32,558 nucleotides of DNA from Blautia sp. (GTDB taxonomy: Bacteria; Bacillota; Clostridia; Lachnospirales; Lachnospiraceae): assembly GCA_017515325.1 (NCBI GenBank), contig JAFWGA010000065.1:1-32558 (forward strand). The letters are read 5' to 3'. The notes under the pieces were generated by a model. The model did no database searches. It saw nothing but the letters and a program-made list of their open reading frames with translations, and was not told the DNA's origin. Numbering within the stretch: the first letter of the stretch is position 1; the number at the start of each line of letters is the position of its first letter. The position numbers and the translations under genes are program-made. This document shows, piece after piece, positions 16,183-24,447 of the stretch.

Positions 16183-16481
16183 TGGCAGATCTGAAATATT
16201 ACGACGTGATCCTTCGCCCTGTCGTTACGGAAAAGTCCATGAGCGGCATGGGAGACAAGAAATATACATTCCTGGTTCATCCGGATGCAAATAAAGCCCA
16301 GATCAAGGAAGCCGTTGAGAAGATGTTTGAGGGAACCAAGGTCAGAAAGGTCAATACCCTGAATCAGGACGGTAAGAAGCGCCGCCGCGGTATGACCATC
16401 GGCCGTACCGCCAAGACCAAGAAGGCCATGGTTTTTCTGGCCGAGGACAGCAAGGAAATCGAGATTTTCGAAGGACTTTGA
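16182..16481 (+). CDS. rplW: 50S ribosomal protein L23
   Basis: 99 aa. It overlaps the rplD stop by one base, and its ribosome site GAGGAGG (16165-16171) is inside rplD. Family marks are YDVILRPVVTEKSM at the start and KVRKVNTLNQDGKKRRRG in the flexible loop. L23 sits at the tunnel exit, where trigger factor and the signal recognition particle dock. A 277-base spacer with structured RNA follows before rplB. Confidence 0.97.
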   Translation: MADLKYYDVILRPVVTEKSMSGMGDKKYTFLVHPDANKAQIKEAVEKMFEGTKVRKVNTLNQDGKKRRRGMTIGRTAKTKKAMVFLAEDSKEIEIFEGL

Positions 16482-16544
16482 TCCATTTCCTGCTGATTCC
16501 GCCCGGAGAGAGAAGATTTTCCGGAGCTCCGGAGCGGGGGAAAA

Positions 16545-16574
16545 GGCACCGCACAGTCGGACTATTGCGGTGCC
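16545..16574 (+). other. Nine-base-pair hairpin in the rplW-rplB spacer
   Basis: GGCACCGCA (16545-16553) pairs perfectly with TGCGGTGCC (16566-16574). No T-run follows, so it is not a typical terminator. A palindrome CCGGAGCTCCGG (16521-16532) lies just before it. Confidence 0.55.
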
Positions 16575-16584
16575 GGTTATGCTT

Positions 16585-16698
16585 AGGAGCTGCATAGAAT
16601 AAGTGAGCTTTAAAAACTGCCCGGTTCGGGAGCCGCGCTTTTAGCCGGCTGAAAACCGATTTTAACAGATGAGTGACAGTTTTCGCGAAGAAGCTCCT
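16585..16698 (+). ncRNA. Nested stem structure upstream of rplB
   Basis: Four helices nest in order: AGGAGCT (16585-16591) with AGCTCCT (16692-16698); AAAACTG (16613-16619) with CAGTTTT (16677-16683); CGGTT (16622-16626) with AACCG (16654-16658); AGCC (16631-16634) with GGCT (16647-16650). The outer strand AGGAGCT resembles a ribosome site and AGCTCCT an anti-ribosome site. Forty-four bases further on comes the rplB ribosome site. It could be a regulatory or processing structure; no family recognised. Confidence 0.55.
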
Positions 16699-16758
16699 CC
16701 TTTATCAGCAGCCCCGTTATTCGAATAAGCGAAACGAATTCGAAAGGAGACAAAAGAA

Positions 16759-17604
16759 ATGGGAATCAAATCCTATAAGCCATATACCCCGTCAAGAAGA
16801 CATATGACGGGATCGGATTTCTCGGAGATCACAGCGACAAAGCCGGAGAAATCCCTCACTGTATCCTTGAAGAAGAATGCCGGAAGAAATAACCAGGGCA
16901 AGATCACAGTGAGACATCATGGCGGCGGAAGCCGCAGAAAATACAGGATCATCGACTTTAAGAGAAATAAAGACGGTGTTCCCGCTACCGTAAAGACGAT
17001 CGAATACGATCCGAACAGAACAGCCAACATCGCCCTGATCTGCTATGCTGACGGCGAAAAGGCCTATATTCTTGCTCCTGACGGACTGAAGGTTGGACAG
17101 ACCATCATGAACGGTCCGACCGCAGAAGTTCGTTTGGGAAATTGCCTGCCGATGGAACTGATCCCCATTGGTACCATGATCCACAATATCGAGCTTCATC
17201 CGGGTAAGGGCGGCCAGATGGTCCGCGCAGCCGGCAATGCAGCTCAGCTGATGGCCAAGGAAGGTAAGTACGCGACACTTCGTCTGCCCTCCGGCGAGAT
17301 GAGAATGGTTCCCATCATCTGCCGTGCCACCATCGGCACCATCGGCAATGGCGATCACAACCTGATCAATATCGGTAAAGCAGGACGCAAGCGTCATATG
17401 GGTATCCGTCCGACAGTCCGTGGTTCCGTAATGAACCCGAATGACCATCCGCACGGCGGCGGCGAAGGCAGAGCTCCGATCGGTCGTCCCGGCCCTTCCA
17501 CTCCTTGGGGCAAGCCTGCTCTCGGTCTGAAGACCAGAAAGAAGAAAAAACAGTCCAACAAGCTCATCATAAGAAGACGCGATGGCAGAGCTTTATCGAA
17601 ATAA
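16759..17604 (+). CDS. rplB: 50S ribosomal protein L2
   Basis: 281 aa, AAAGGAG at 16743-16749. The signature [16 protein letters not shown] is present with H230 and H232, matching the conserved histidine region close to the peptidyl transferase centre. The basic tail [17 protein letters not shown] is normal. L2 is needed for subunit association and peptidyl transfer. It restarts the tight part of the cluster after a long spacer; rpsS follows after 15 bases. Confidence 0.98.
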   Translation: MGIKSYKPYTPSRRHMTGSDFSEITATKPEKSLTVSLKKNAGRNNQGKITVRHHGGGSRRKYRIIDFKRNKDGVPATVKTIEYDPNRTANIALICYADGEKAYILAPDGLKVGQTIMNGPTAEVRLGNCLPMELIPIGTMIHNIELHPGKGGQMVRAAGNAAQLMAKEGKYATLRLPSGEMRMVPIICRATIGTIGNGDHNLINIGKAGRKRHMGIRPTVRGSVMNPNDHPHGGGEGRAPIGRPGPSTPWGKPALGLKTRKKKKQSNKLIIRRRDGRALSK

Positions 17605-17619
17605 TAAGGAGGATTAAGA

Positions 17620-17895
17620 ATGTCTCGTTCAATGAAAAAAGGGCCTTTTGCTGATGCGAGCCTGCTGAAAAAAATTGATGCGCTGAACGCAGCTAACGAT
17701 AAAACCGTTATCAAGACCTGGTCGCGTCGTTCCACGATCTTTCCGTCCTTTGTCGGCCACACAATCGCCGTTCATGACGGAAGAAAGCATGTGCCGGTTT
17801 ATATCACAGAGGACATGGTTGGCCACAAGCTCGGCGAGTTTGTTGCAACCCGTACCTACAGAGGACATGGAAAAGACGAGAAGAAATCCCGTTAA
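17620..17895 (+). CDS. rpsS: 30S ribosomal protein S19
   Basis: 91 aa, AAGGAGG just before the [42 protein letters not shown] and [11 protein letters not shown] are family blocks. S19 lies at the top of the small-subunit head beside S13 and contacts A-site tRNA and the large subunit. Nothing unusual in sequence; the C-terminus ends KKSR. Confidence 0.98.
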   Translation: MSRSMKKGPFADASLLKKIDALNAANDKTVIKTWSRRSTIFPSFVGHTIAVHDGRKHVPVYITEDMVGHKLGEFVATRTYRGHGKDEKKSR

Positions 17896-17941
17896 TTGGC
17901 AGCGTACCAGATCATAGTATAACGAAAGGAGGCACTTTAAA

Positions 17942-18331
17942 ATGGCAAAGGGACATAGAAGCCAGATTAAAAGAGCCAGAAATGAAAGTAATAAAGAGAC
18001 CAGACCGTCCGCAAAGCTTTCCTATGCCAGGGTTTCTGTGCAGAAGGCCTGCTTCGTCCTGGACGCGATCCGCGGCAAGGACGTTTCCACCGCTCTGGGT
18101 ATCCTTACCTATAATCCCAGATATGCTTCAAGCATTATCAAGAAGCTTCTCGAATCCGCAATTGCAAACGCCGAGAACAATAACGGCATGAGCGCAGCAA
18201 ACCTTTACGTGGCAGAGTGCTATGCGAATAAGGGACCGACGATGAAGAGGATCCAGCCTCGTGCCCAGGGCAGAGCATACAGGATCGAGAAGAGAACCAG
18301 TCACATCACCGTCGTGCTTGATGAAAGGTAA
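17942..18331 (+). CDS. rplV: 50S ribosomal protein L22
   Basis: 129 aa with AAAGGAGG before the start. The N-terminal extension [19 protein letters not shown] is basic, followed by the globular part ([18 protein letters not shown]). The long hairpin [19 protein letters not shown] lines the peptide exit tunnel; changes there give macrolide resistance in other species, and it looks intact here. Eleven bases separate it from rpsC. Confidence 0.98.
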   Translation: MAKGHRSQIKRARNESNKETRPSAKLSYARVSVQKACFVLDAIRGKDVSTALGILTYNPRYASSIIKKLLESAIANAENNNGMSAANLYVAECYANKGPTMKRIQPRAQGRAYRIEKRTSHITVVLDER

Positions 18332-18342
18332 GGAGGAAGAGC

Positions 18343-19089
18343 ATGGGACAGAAAGTTAACCCGCATGGCCTTAGAGTCGGTATCATTAAGGATTGGGATT
18401 CCAGATGGTATGCGGACAGTGATTTCGCGGACAATCTGGTGGAAGATTACAATATCCGTAATTACCTGAAGAAAAGGCTCTTCTTCTCAGACCGTTCCAG
18501 AAAGGACGGAGAAGGCGCTGAGAACGAAAGCAAAAAGCGTGGGAACAGCCTGGTAGGCAAGCGCCCCAATTTTGCTTCCGGTCTTTCTCATGTAGAGATT
18601 GAAAGAGCTTCCGACCGTGTGAAGGTCATCATCCATACAGCTAAGCCGGGCCTTATCATTGGCCAGGGCGGCAAAGAGATTGAAAAGATCAAAGCTGAGC
18701 TTGCTTCCTTTACAAGCAAAAAGCTGATTATTGACATAAAAGAAGTAAAAAGACCGGACCGCGATGCTCAGCTTGTGGCAGAGAATATTGCCCAGCAGCT
18801 TGAGAACCGTATTTCCTTCCGTCGTGCCATGAAGTCCACCATGCAGAGGACCATGAAGGCAGGAGCAAAGGGAATCAAGACCTCCGTTTCCGGGCGTCTT
18901 GGCGGTGCTGATATGGCTCGTACCGAGTTCTACAGTGAGGGAACCATCCCGCTTCAAACCCTGCGTGCAGATATTGATTATGGCTTTGCAGAGGCAGATA
19001 CAACCTACGGCAAGGTCGGCGTAAAAGCCTGGATCTACAACGGAGAGATTCTTCCTGGCAAAGGAACGAAGGAAGGGAGCGATAAATAA
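18343..19089 (+). CDS. rpsC: 30S ribosomal protein S3 with an internal insertion
   Basis: 248 aa, about 30 longer than the Clostridia S3 proteins I know (about 218 aa). N-terminus [21 protein letters not shown] motif [15 protein letters not shown] and C-terminal [14 protein letters not shown] and [14 protein letters not shown] are normal. The extra residues, about 48-77 (bases 18484-18573), are charged and hydrophilic ([15 protein letters not shown] within) and sit between the helix NYLKKRLF and the first KH strand [14 protein letters not shown]3 lines the mRNA entry channel and contributes to ribosomal helicase activity. The reading frame is intact on both sides, so this is an insertion and not a frameshift. 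Confidence 0.97.
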   Translation: MGQKVNPHGLRVGIIKDWDSRWYADSDFADNLVEDYNIRNYLKKRLFFSDRSRKDGEGAENESKKRGNSLVGKRPNFASGLSHVEIERASDRVKVIIHTAKPGLIIGQGGKEIEKIKAELASFTSKKLIIDIKEVKRPDRDAQLVAENIAQQLENRISFRRAMKSTMQRTMKAGAKGIKTSVSGRLGGADMARTEFYSEGTIPLQTLRADIDYGFAEADTTYGKVGVKAWIYNGEILPGKGTKEGSDK

Positions 19090-19526
19090 TGTTAATGCCC
19101 AAAAGAGTAAAGCGTCGTAAACAGTTCCGTGGTTCCATGAGAGGAAAAGCTCTTCGCGGTAACGTTATCAATTACGGAGATTACGGCCTTATTGCGACAG
19201 AACCCTGCTGGATCAAGTCCAATCAGATTGAGGCGGCCCGTGTCGCCATGACCCGTTATATCAAGCGTGGCGGTAAAGTCTGGATCAAAATCTTCCCGGA
19301 TAAGCCCGTTACCACCAAGCCGGCTGAAACCCGTATGGGTTCCGGTAAAGGAACACTGGAATACTGGGTCGCGGTAGTGAAACCGGGACGCGTGATGTTC
19401 GAGATCGCCGGCGTATCCGAAGATATCGCCAAGGAAGCACTGCGTCTGGCATCGCACAAGTTACCTGTCAAGTGCAAAATCGTTTCTCGTGCAGACCTGG
19501 AAGGCGGTGAAAACAGTGAAGAGTGA
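19089..19526 (+). CDS. rplP: 50S ribosomal protein L16
   Basis: 145 aa, beginning [11 protein letters not shown] as is typical. The ATG overlaps the rpsC stop by one base (TAATG at 19087-19091). KAWIKIF-type core ([15 protein letters not shown]), then [19 protein letters not shown], complete. L16 organises the A-site region of the large subunit and is a late assembly protein. Its end overlaps the rpmC start. Confidence 0.98.
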   Translation: MLMPKRVKRRKQFRGSMRGKALRGNVINYGDYGLIATEPCWIKSNQIEAARVAMTRYIKRGGKVWIKIFPDKPVTTKPAETRMGSGKGTLEYWVAVVKPGRVMFEIAGVSEDIAKEALRLASHKLPVKCKIVSRADLEGGENSEE

Positions 19527-19728
19527 TAAGTTCGTAGAAGATCTGAGAGCAAAGTCCGCAGTAGAGCTGAATGACGCATTAGTCGCTGCAAAGAAAGAGC
19601 TTTTTAACCTGAGATTCCAGAACGCAACCAATCAGTTGAAGAATACCGGCCGCATCAGAGAGGTTCGCAGAAACATCGCCAGGATCCAGACTGTGATCGC
19701 GCAGAATGCGAAGACGGCAAAAGATTGA
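19516..19728 (+). CDS. rpmC: 50S ribosomal protein L29
   Basis: 70 aa if it starts at the GTG at 19516, giving a mature-looking N-terminus [16 protein letters not shown] codons at 19507 and 19489 would add residues not normal for L29. The start overlaps rplP by 11 bases. Two helices with [19 protein letters not shown] and [10 protein letters not shown] define the family. L29 lies beside L23 at the tunnel exit. Confidence 0.95.
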   Translation: MKSDKFVEDLRAKSAVELNDALVAAKKELFNLRFQNATNQLKNTGRIREVRRNIARIQTVIAQNAKTAKD

Positions 19729-19747
19729 GCACCAGGAGGATCAAATC

Positions 19748-20002
19748 GTGGAAAGAAATCTGAGAAAAACCCGGGTAGGCAAGGTTATCAGCAATAAGAT
19801 GGACAAAACCATTGTGGTTGCGATTGAGGACCATGTCAAACATCCGCTTTATAAGAAGATTGTGAAAAAGACCTACAAGCTGAAAGCCCATGACGCCAAC
19901 AATGAGTGCGGCATCGGCGATACCGTAAAGGTCATGGAAACCAGGCCTCTGTCCAAGGACAAGAGATGGAGACTGGTAGAAATCGTAGAAAAAGCGAAGT
20001 AA
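19748..20002 (+). CDS. rpsQ: 30S ribosomal protein S17
   Basis: 84 aa from a GTG at 19748, selected because AGGAGG at 19734-19739 lies eight bases upstream and the protein then begins [19 protein letters not shown], the family start. S17 is a primary 16S rRNA binder; the central KYKLHDPNNECKIGD-like block appears here as [16 protein letters not shown]. rplN follows after 15 bases. Confidence 0.96.
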   Translation: MERNLRKTRVGKVISNKMDKTIVVAIEDHVKHPLYKKIVKKTYKLKAHDANNECGIGDTVKVMETRPLSKDKRWRLVEIVEKAK

Positions 20003-20017
20003 AGGAGGATTACCAGT

Positions 20018-20386
20018 ATGGTTCAGCAGGAAACTCGCCTGAAGGTCGCGGATAACACTGGTGCAAAAGAAATCCTTTGCATTCGTGTCATGGGCGGCTC
20101 TACCAGAAGATATGCAAATATTGGCGATACGATTGTTGCTACGGTCAAGGATGCAACACCAGGCGGCGTTGTCAAGAAGGGCGATGTAGTTAAGGCTGTC
20201 GTTGTGCGTACCGTCAAGGGCGCTCGCCGTAAGGATGGTTCTTATATCCGTTTTGATGAGAATGCGGCTGTAATTATCAAAGACGACTTAACTCCGAGAG
20301 GGACCCGTATCTTTGGGCCGGTGGCCAGAGAGCTTCGTGAGAAGAAATTCATGAAAATCGTGTCCTTAGCTCCGGAAGTACTTTAA
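20018..20386 (+). CDS. rplN: 50S ribosomal protein L14
   Basis: 122 aa, AAAGGAGG before the [36 protein letters not shown] and the C-terminal [20 protein letters not shown] are diagnostic. L14 forms an intersubunit bridge and is the docking site of the silencing factor RsfS. Length and sequence are ordinary. Confidence 0.98.
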   Translation: MVQQETRLKVADNTGAKEILCIRVMGGSTRRYANIGDTIVATVKDATPGGVVKKGDVVKAVVVRTVKGARRKDGSYIRFDENAAVIIKDDLTPRGTRIFGPVARELREKKFMKIVSLAPEVL

Positions 20387-20399
20387 TGGAGGGTGCCTG

Positions 20400-20744
20400 A
20401 TGTCAGCTATGAAGATTAAAAAGGGCGATTTCGTCAGGGTTATCGCCGGTAAAGATAAAGACAAGGAAGGCAAGGTCATTTCTGTCAATACCAAGGACAA
20501 CACTGTCCTGGTTGAAGGCATAAACCTTGTTTCCAAGCATACAAAGCCCAGTGCAGCCAATCAGAATGGCGGTATCGTGTCTAAGGAAGCTCCCCTGCAT
20601 ATTTCTAATGTTATGATTCTGGTCGACGGAAAGACCGCCAGGGTCGGATTCGAGATCAAGGACGGCAAAAAGGCCCGTATCGCGAAATTCGGCAAGGGTC
20701 AGACTAAGGTCATCGACTATGTCAGCTCGAAGACAAGTTATTGA
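20400..20744 (+). CDS. rplX: 50S ribosomal protein L24
   Basis: 114 aa. The ATG at 20400 gives [16 protein letters not shown] lies eight bases before it, and an internal ATG at 20409 is a less likely start. It contains the KOW motif ([20 protein letters not shown]), which contacts the 5' end of 23S rRNA; L24 is an assembly-initiating protein. No separate KOW-domain gene is found later in the cluster. Confidence 0.97.
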   Translation: MSAMKIKKGDFVRVIAGKDKDKEGKVISVNTKDNTVLVEGINLVSKHTKPSAANQNGGIVSKEAPLHISNVMILVDGKTARVGFEIKDGKKARIAKFGKGQTKVIDYVSSKTSY

Positions 20745-20762
20745 GAGGGGAGGCATTCATAA

Positions 20763-21302
20763 GTGAGCAGATTAAGAGAACAGTACCAGAACGAGATCAT
20801 CGATGCGATGATCAAGAAGTTCGGTTATAAGAACGTTATGGAAGTGCCGAAGCTTGTCAAGATCGTCGTCAATATGGGCGTAGGCGAGGCAAAGGAAAAC
20901 GCGAAGCTTCTGGATTCCGCTATCGCGGATATGGAGCTCATCACCGGACAGAAGGCTGTCGCTACCAAGGCGAAGAAATCTGTCGCTAACTTTAAGATTC
21001 GTGAAGGCATGGCGATCGGATGCAAGGTTACCCTTCGCGGCGAGAAGATGTATGAGTTCGCAGACCGTCTGATCAACCTGGCACTTCCCCGTGTCCGTGA
21101 CTTCCGTGGCGTGAATCCCAACGCATTCGACGGCAGAGGCAATTATGCTCTCGGTATCAGAGAACAGCTGATCTTCCCTGAGGTTGAGTATGATAAGATC
21201 GATAAGGTCCGCGGCATGGACGTGGTGTTTGTTACCACCGCCAGGACGGACGAGGAAGCCCGTGAGCTGCTGAGACTTTTCAATATGCCGTTTGCGAAAT
21301 GA
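20763..21302 (+). CDS. rplE: 50S ribosomal protein L5
   Basis: 179 aa starting at a GTG (20763) with GAGGGGAGG upstream, giving [20 protein letters not shown]. Conserved blocks are [34 protein letters not shown] and [17 protein letters not shown]5 binds 5S rRNA with L18 and contacts P-site tRNA. The GTG start is unusual among its ATG-starting neighbours and may tune expression. Confidence 0.98.
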   Translation: MSRLREQYQNEIIDAMIKKFGYKNVMEVPKLVKIVVNMGVGEAKENAKLLDSAIADMELITGQKAVATKAKKSVANFKIREGMAIGCKVTLRGEKMYEFADRLINLALPRVRDFRGVNPNAFDGRGNYALGIREQLIFPEVEYDKIDKVRGMDVVFVTTARTDEEARELLRLFNMPFAK

Positions 21303-21317
21303 TAGGAGGAAGGATTC

Positions 21318-21503
21318 ATGGCTAAGACAGCAATGAAAATCAAACAGCAGCGCGCACAGAAATTCTCCACCAGAGAATACAACCGCTGCAGAATCTGCGG
21401 ACGTCCCCACGCTTACCTGCGCAAATATGGCATCTGCCGTATTTGCTTCCGCGAGCTCGCCTATAAGGGCGAGATCCCTGGCGTTAAGAAGGCTTCCTGG
21501 TAA
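21318..21503 (+). CDS. rpsZ: 30S ribosomal protein S14, zinc-binding type
   Basis: 61 aa, AGGAGG before the ATG. Four zinc ligands appear as C-R-I-C-G and C-R-I-C-F in [21 protein letters not shown]. This is the short type Z S14 (also named rpsN in many annotations). The C-terminus [16 protein letters not shown] is standard. A 137-base spacer with hairpins CCCTG/CAGGG (21523-21538) and GCCG/CGGC just before rpsH follows. Confidence 0.98.
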   Translation: MAKTAMKIKQQRAQKFSTREYNRCRICGRPHAYLRKYGICRICFRELAYKGEIPGVKKASW

Positions 21504-21640
21504 ATTTTGAAGCGAATAGAATCCCTGGAAAAACAGGGTGCAGTCATGTCAAGTCCCGAAACCAGGACGAAAAGAATCATTGATTGGATTATATACGAAA
21601 GGAAAAGCCGTCAGGACAGATCCGGCGGCAGGATACTAAC

Positions 21641-22042
21641 ATGACAATGAGTGACCCGATTGCTGATATGCTGACACGTATCCGCAATGCAAATACAGCA
21701 AAGCATGACACCGTCGATGTTCCCGCTTCCAAGATGAAGATTGCCATCGCCAACATCCTTCTGGATGAGGGCTATATTAAGAAATACGACCTGATCGAGG
21801 ACGGTGTTTTCAAGACTCTCCATATTACACTGAAATATGGTGAGACCAAGAATGACAAGATCATTACAGGGATCAAGCGTATCTCCAAACCCGGCTTGCG
21901 TGTCTATGCCGGCAAGGATGAGCTCCCCCGCGTACTGGGCGGTCTGGGCATTGCCATCATCTCCACAAACAAGGGCGTCATCACTGACAAGCAGGCCCGC
22001 AAGGAGAAGGTCGGCGGAGAAGTTCTTGCCTTTGTATGGTAA
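21641..22042 (+). CDS. rpsH: 30S ribosomal protein S8
   Basis: 133 aa from ATG 21641 ([17 protein letters not shown]); the ATG at 21647 would give the more common MSDPIAD start. The ribosome site is weak (CAGGAT) and the short GCCG/CGGC hairpin just upstream may limit access. C-terminal [20 protein letters not shown] is the rRNA-binding signature. In E. coli S8 represses the spc operon by binding its own mRNA; a matching site has not been identified here. Confidence 0.97.
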   Translation: MTMSDPIADMLTRIRNANTAKHDTVDVPASKMKIAIANILLDEGYIKKYDLIEDGVFKTLHITLKYGETKNDKIITGIKRISKPGLRVYAGKDELPRVLGGLGIAIISTNKGVITDKQARKEKVGGEVLAFVW

Positions 22043-22070
22043 GAATATCCCTGTTCCAAGCATGTTTTAG

Positions 22071-22114
22071 ATGCCCGAGTGGGCATACTGATTGAGGGGA
22101 CGGTCAAGGCCATC
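22071..22114 (+). other. Small hairpins in the rpsH-rplF spacer
   Basis: ATGCCC (22071-22076), GAGT loop, GGGCAT (22081-22086) forms a perfect hairpin; further on CAAGGCCA with TGGCTTTG (one G-U pair, about 22105-22125) overlaps the TTTGATTC that begins the junction element, so the two folds could compete. Confidence 0.45.
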
Positions 22115-22121
22115 GTTTGGC

Positions 22122-22192
22122 TTTGATTCGTTACCTGCGCCGAATTCAAGCCGTGCACACGGCGTGTTTCCGAAACGAATTCGTGCGCATAC
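22122..22192 (+). ncRNA. Junction-type RNA element, copy 2 (rpsH-rplF spacer)
   Basis: 71 bases related to 14702-14773. P1 = TGCGC+CGAATTC (22136-22147) with GAATTCG+T bulge+GCGCA (22177-22189); P2 = GCCGT (22150-22154) with ACGGC (22159-22163); P3 = GTTT (22166-22169) with AAAC (22173-22176) around CCG. Compared with copy 1, P1 and P2 each show at least one full two-sided base-pair change, which supports an RNA fold. Confidence 0.68.
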
Positions 22193-22208
22193 GCAAGGAC
22201 TGAAAACA

Positions 22209-22228
22209 GAGAAGGCACAAGCCTTCTC
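22209..22228 (+). other. Perfect hairpin before the rplF ribosome site
   Basis: GAGAAGGC (22209-22216), ACAA loop, GCCTTCTC (22221-22228). No T-run follows. It lies 30 bases before the rplF ATG, in the place the GNRA hairpin has before rplC, so both spacers have the arrangement junction element, then hairpin, then ribosome site. Confidence 0.6.
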
Positions 22229-22257
22229 CGACAATGTAAGTAAGGAGGACATTCCCT

Positions 22258-22797
22258 ATGTCACGAATCGGCAGGCTCCCGGTGCCAATCCCGGCGGGAG
22301 TAGAAGTTAAGATTGAGGAAGGCAACATGGTAAGCGTCAAGGGACCCAAAGGAACCCTGGAAAGGACGCTCCCAACGGAGATGACCATTAAGCTCGAGGA
22401 TGGCCATGTTGTCGTCACAAGGCCGAACGATCTTAAGAAGATGAAATCATTGCACGGCTTGACCCGCAGCCTGATCCACAACATGGTGGTAGGCGTGAGT
22501 GAAGGCTTTACCAAGACACTCGAGGTCAACGGTGTAGGATATAGAGCTACAAAACAGGGCAATAAGCTGACACTGAGCCTTGGCTATTCTCACCCGGTGG
22601 AGATGACGGATCCGGAAGGAGTGACATCCACCGTAGATCAGAACAAGATCATCATTACCGGTATCAATAAAGAAAAGGTTGGCCAGTATGCCGCTGAGAT
22701 CAGGGATAAGAGAAGACCTGAGCCTTATAAGGGCAAGGGAATCAAGTACTCTGATGAAGTGATCCGCCGCAAGGTTGGCAAGACCGGTAAGAAATAA
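22258..22797 (+). CDS. rplF: 50S ribosomal protein L6
   Basis: 179 aa with AAGGAGG before the start. [14 protein letters not shown] and the C-terminal [21 protein letters not shown] are diagnostic; the protein contacts the sarcin-ricin loop where elongation factors act. It follows a 215-base spacer, one of the three long gaps in the cluster. rplR begins 17 bases after its stop. Confidence 0.98.
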   Translation: MSRIGRLPVPIPAGVEVKIEEGNMVSVKGPKGTLERTLPTEMTIKLEDGHVVVTRPNDLKKMKSLHGLTRSLIHNMVVGVSEGFTKTLEVNGVGYRATKQGNKLTLSLGYSHPVEMTDPEGVTSTVDQNKIIITGINKEKVGQYAAEIRDKRRPEPYKGKGIKYSDEVIRRKVGKTGKK

Positions 22798-22814
22798 TTA
22801 AGGAGAGTGAGAAG

Positions 22815-23183
22815 ATGGTAAGTAAAGTATCCAGGGCGGAAGTTCGTCATAAAAAGCACAGAAGAATTCGTCATCACTTAAGCGGCACGCCCAGCATTCC
22901 GCGTCTTTGTGTATTTCGTTCCAATAAGCATATGTATGCAATGATTATCGATGATACCCAGGGTAAGACGTTGTTGTCCGCTTCTACCCTTCAGAAGGAT
23001 GTGAGCGCTGAGCTGGAGCACACCAATGATGTAGCGGCAGCTGCCCATCTTGGAACCGTGATCGGCAAAAAGGCACTGGAGAACGGAATTGAAGCAGTTG
23101 TGTTCGACAGAGGCGGTTATATCTATCACGGAAAAGTGAAAGCACTTGCGGATGCTGCCAGAGAAGCTGGCCTGAAATTCTAA
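22815..23183 (+). CDS. rplR: 50S ribosomal protein L18
   Basis: 122 aa, AAGGAGAGTGAG before the ATG. Basic N-terminus [18 protein letters not shown], then [14 protein letters not shown] and [19 protein letters not shown] as in all L18. Binds 5S rRNA together with L5. Unremarkable. Confidence 0.98.
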   Translation: MVSKVSRAEVRHKKHRRIRHHLSGTPSIPRLCVFRSNKHMYAMIIDDTQGKTLLSASTLQKDVSAELEHTNDVAAAAHLGTVIGKKALENGIEAVVFDRGGYIYHGKVKALADAAREAGLKF

Positions 23184-23199
23184 AGGAGGACGAACACAC

Positions 23200-23709
23200 A
23201 TGAGAGGTAATCGGATCGATGCCAGCCAGCTGGAATTAGAAGATAAGGTAGTCGCCATCAAGCGTGTTACAAAGGTTGTTAAGGGCGGACGTAATATGCG
23301 CTTTACAGCACTTGTTGTTGTAGGCGACGGCAATGGCCATGTTGGTGTAGGCCTCGGAAAAGCAACTGAAATTCCGGAAGCTATCCGGAAGGGCAAAGAG
23401 GATGCAACGAAGAAGCTTGTTTCCGTAGCCCGTGATGAGAATAATTCTATTACACATGATTTTATCGGGAAATTCGGCAGCGCTACCATGCTGATGAAGA
23501 AGGCTCCCGAAGGTACCGGTGTTATCGCTGGCGGTCCTGCGCGTGCGGTGATCGAGCTTGCCGGGATCAAAAATATCCGTACCAAGTGCATGGGCTCCCG
23601 TAACAAGCAGAATGTTGTTCTGGCTACCATCGAGGGGCTCAGGCAGCTGAAAACTCCGGAGGAGGTCGCAAGGCTCCGCGGAAAATCTGTGGATGAGATC
23701 GTGGGCTAA
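23200..23709 (+). CDS. rpsE: 30S ribosomal protein S5
   Basis: 169 aa, AAAGGAGG before the ATG. The double-stranded RNA-binding domain has [19 protein letters not shown], covering the loop where spectinomycin-resistance changes occur; no deletion is seen there. C-terminal domain [19 protein letters not shown] is normal. S5 helps mRNA entry and decoding fidelity. Confidence 0.98.
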   Translation: MRGNRIDASQLELEDKVVAIKRVTKVVKGGRNMRFTALVVVGDGNGHVGVGLGKATEIPEAIRKGKEDATKKLVSVARDENNSITHDFIGKFGSATMLMKKAPEGTGVIAGGPARAVIELAGIKNIRTKCMGSRNKQNVVLATIEGLRQLKTPEEVARLRGKSVDEIVG

Positions 23710-23726
23710 ACGAGGAGGAGAGTAAA

Positions 23727-23909
23727 ATGGCTGATAAATTAAAGGTTACATTGGTTAAATCTCCGATCGGTGCGGTGCCGAAGCACAGAAAAACTGTGGT
23801 CGCTATGGGTCTCACCAAGATGCACAAGACTGTAGAGCTTCCGGACAATGCCGCAACCAGGGGACAGATCAAGCAGATTGAATACATGGTTAAGGTTGAG
23901 GAAGCATAA
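23727..23909 (+). CDS. rpmD: 50S ribosomal protein L30
   Basis: 60 aa, AGGAGGAGAG before the start. Family blocks [20 protein letters not shown] and [15 protein letters not shown]-like [16 protein letters not shown] small protein of the 23S domain II and V surface. rplO follows after 14 bases. Confidence 0.97.
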   Translation: MADKLKVTLVKSPIGAVPKHRKTVVAMGLTKMHKTVELPDNAATRGQIKQIEYMVKVEEA

Positions 23910-23923
23910 AGGAGGTGCCACAA

Positions 23924-24364
23924 ATGGAATTGTCAAACTTAAGACCGGCAGAAGGTTCTAAGCATAGCAATAATTTCAGGCGAGGCCGTGGACATGGTTC
24001 CGGAAACGGCAAAACTGCCGGTAAAGGACATAAGGGACAGCTGGCCCGCTCCGGTCACAAGAAAGCAGGGTTTGAGGGAGGTCAGATGCCTCTTTACAGA
24101 CGTCTGCCCAAGCGTGGCTTCACGAACATCAACACAAAAGAGATCATCGCGATTAATGTTGACGCTCTGAATCGTTTTGAGGATGGCACTGAGGTGACAC
24201 CTGAGCTTCTTCTTGAAAGCCGTACAATCCGTAAGCTGGGCGACGGCGTTAAGATCCTTGGTGATGGCAATCTGGAAAGAAAGCTCACCGTCAAGGTCAA
24301 CGCCTTTAGCGAAGGTGCAAAGGCTAAGGTTGAAGCTGCAGGCGGCACGATAGAAAAAATCTGA
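23924..24364 (+). CDS. rplO: 50S ribosomal protein L15
   Basis: 146 aa from the ATG at 23924, with AAAGGAGGTG at 23907-23916; a GTG at 23915 is inside that site and is rejected. Glycine-rich N-terminus [20 protein letters not shown] and [17 protein letters not shown] define L15, a late large-subunit assembly protein. An 83-base spacer leads to secY. Confidence 0.98.
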   Translation: MELSNLRPAEGSKHSNNFRRGRGHGSGNGKTAGKGHKGQLARSGHKKAGFEGGQMPLYRRLPKRGFTNINTKEIIAINVDALNRFEDGTEVTPELLLESRTIRKLGDGVKILGDGNLERKLTVKVNAFSEGAKAKVEAAGGTIEKI

Positions 24365-24447
24365 TCTGCGGATGCGGTGTATTTTTTCAGTAAGTTCATG
24401 TGCATATATGCCGGCAGTCCTTCAGTTCCAAGATTAGAGGTGAATTC

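Noticed and set aside
24402-24411. Palindrome GCATATATGC before secY
   Set aside because: Ten bases of AT-rich palindrome are expected by chance and nothing nearby supports a binding site.
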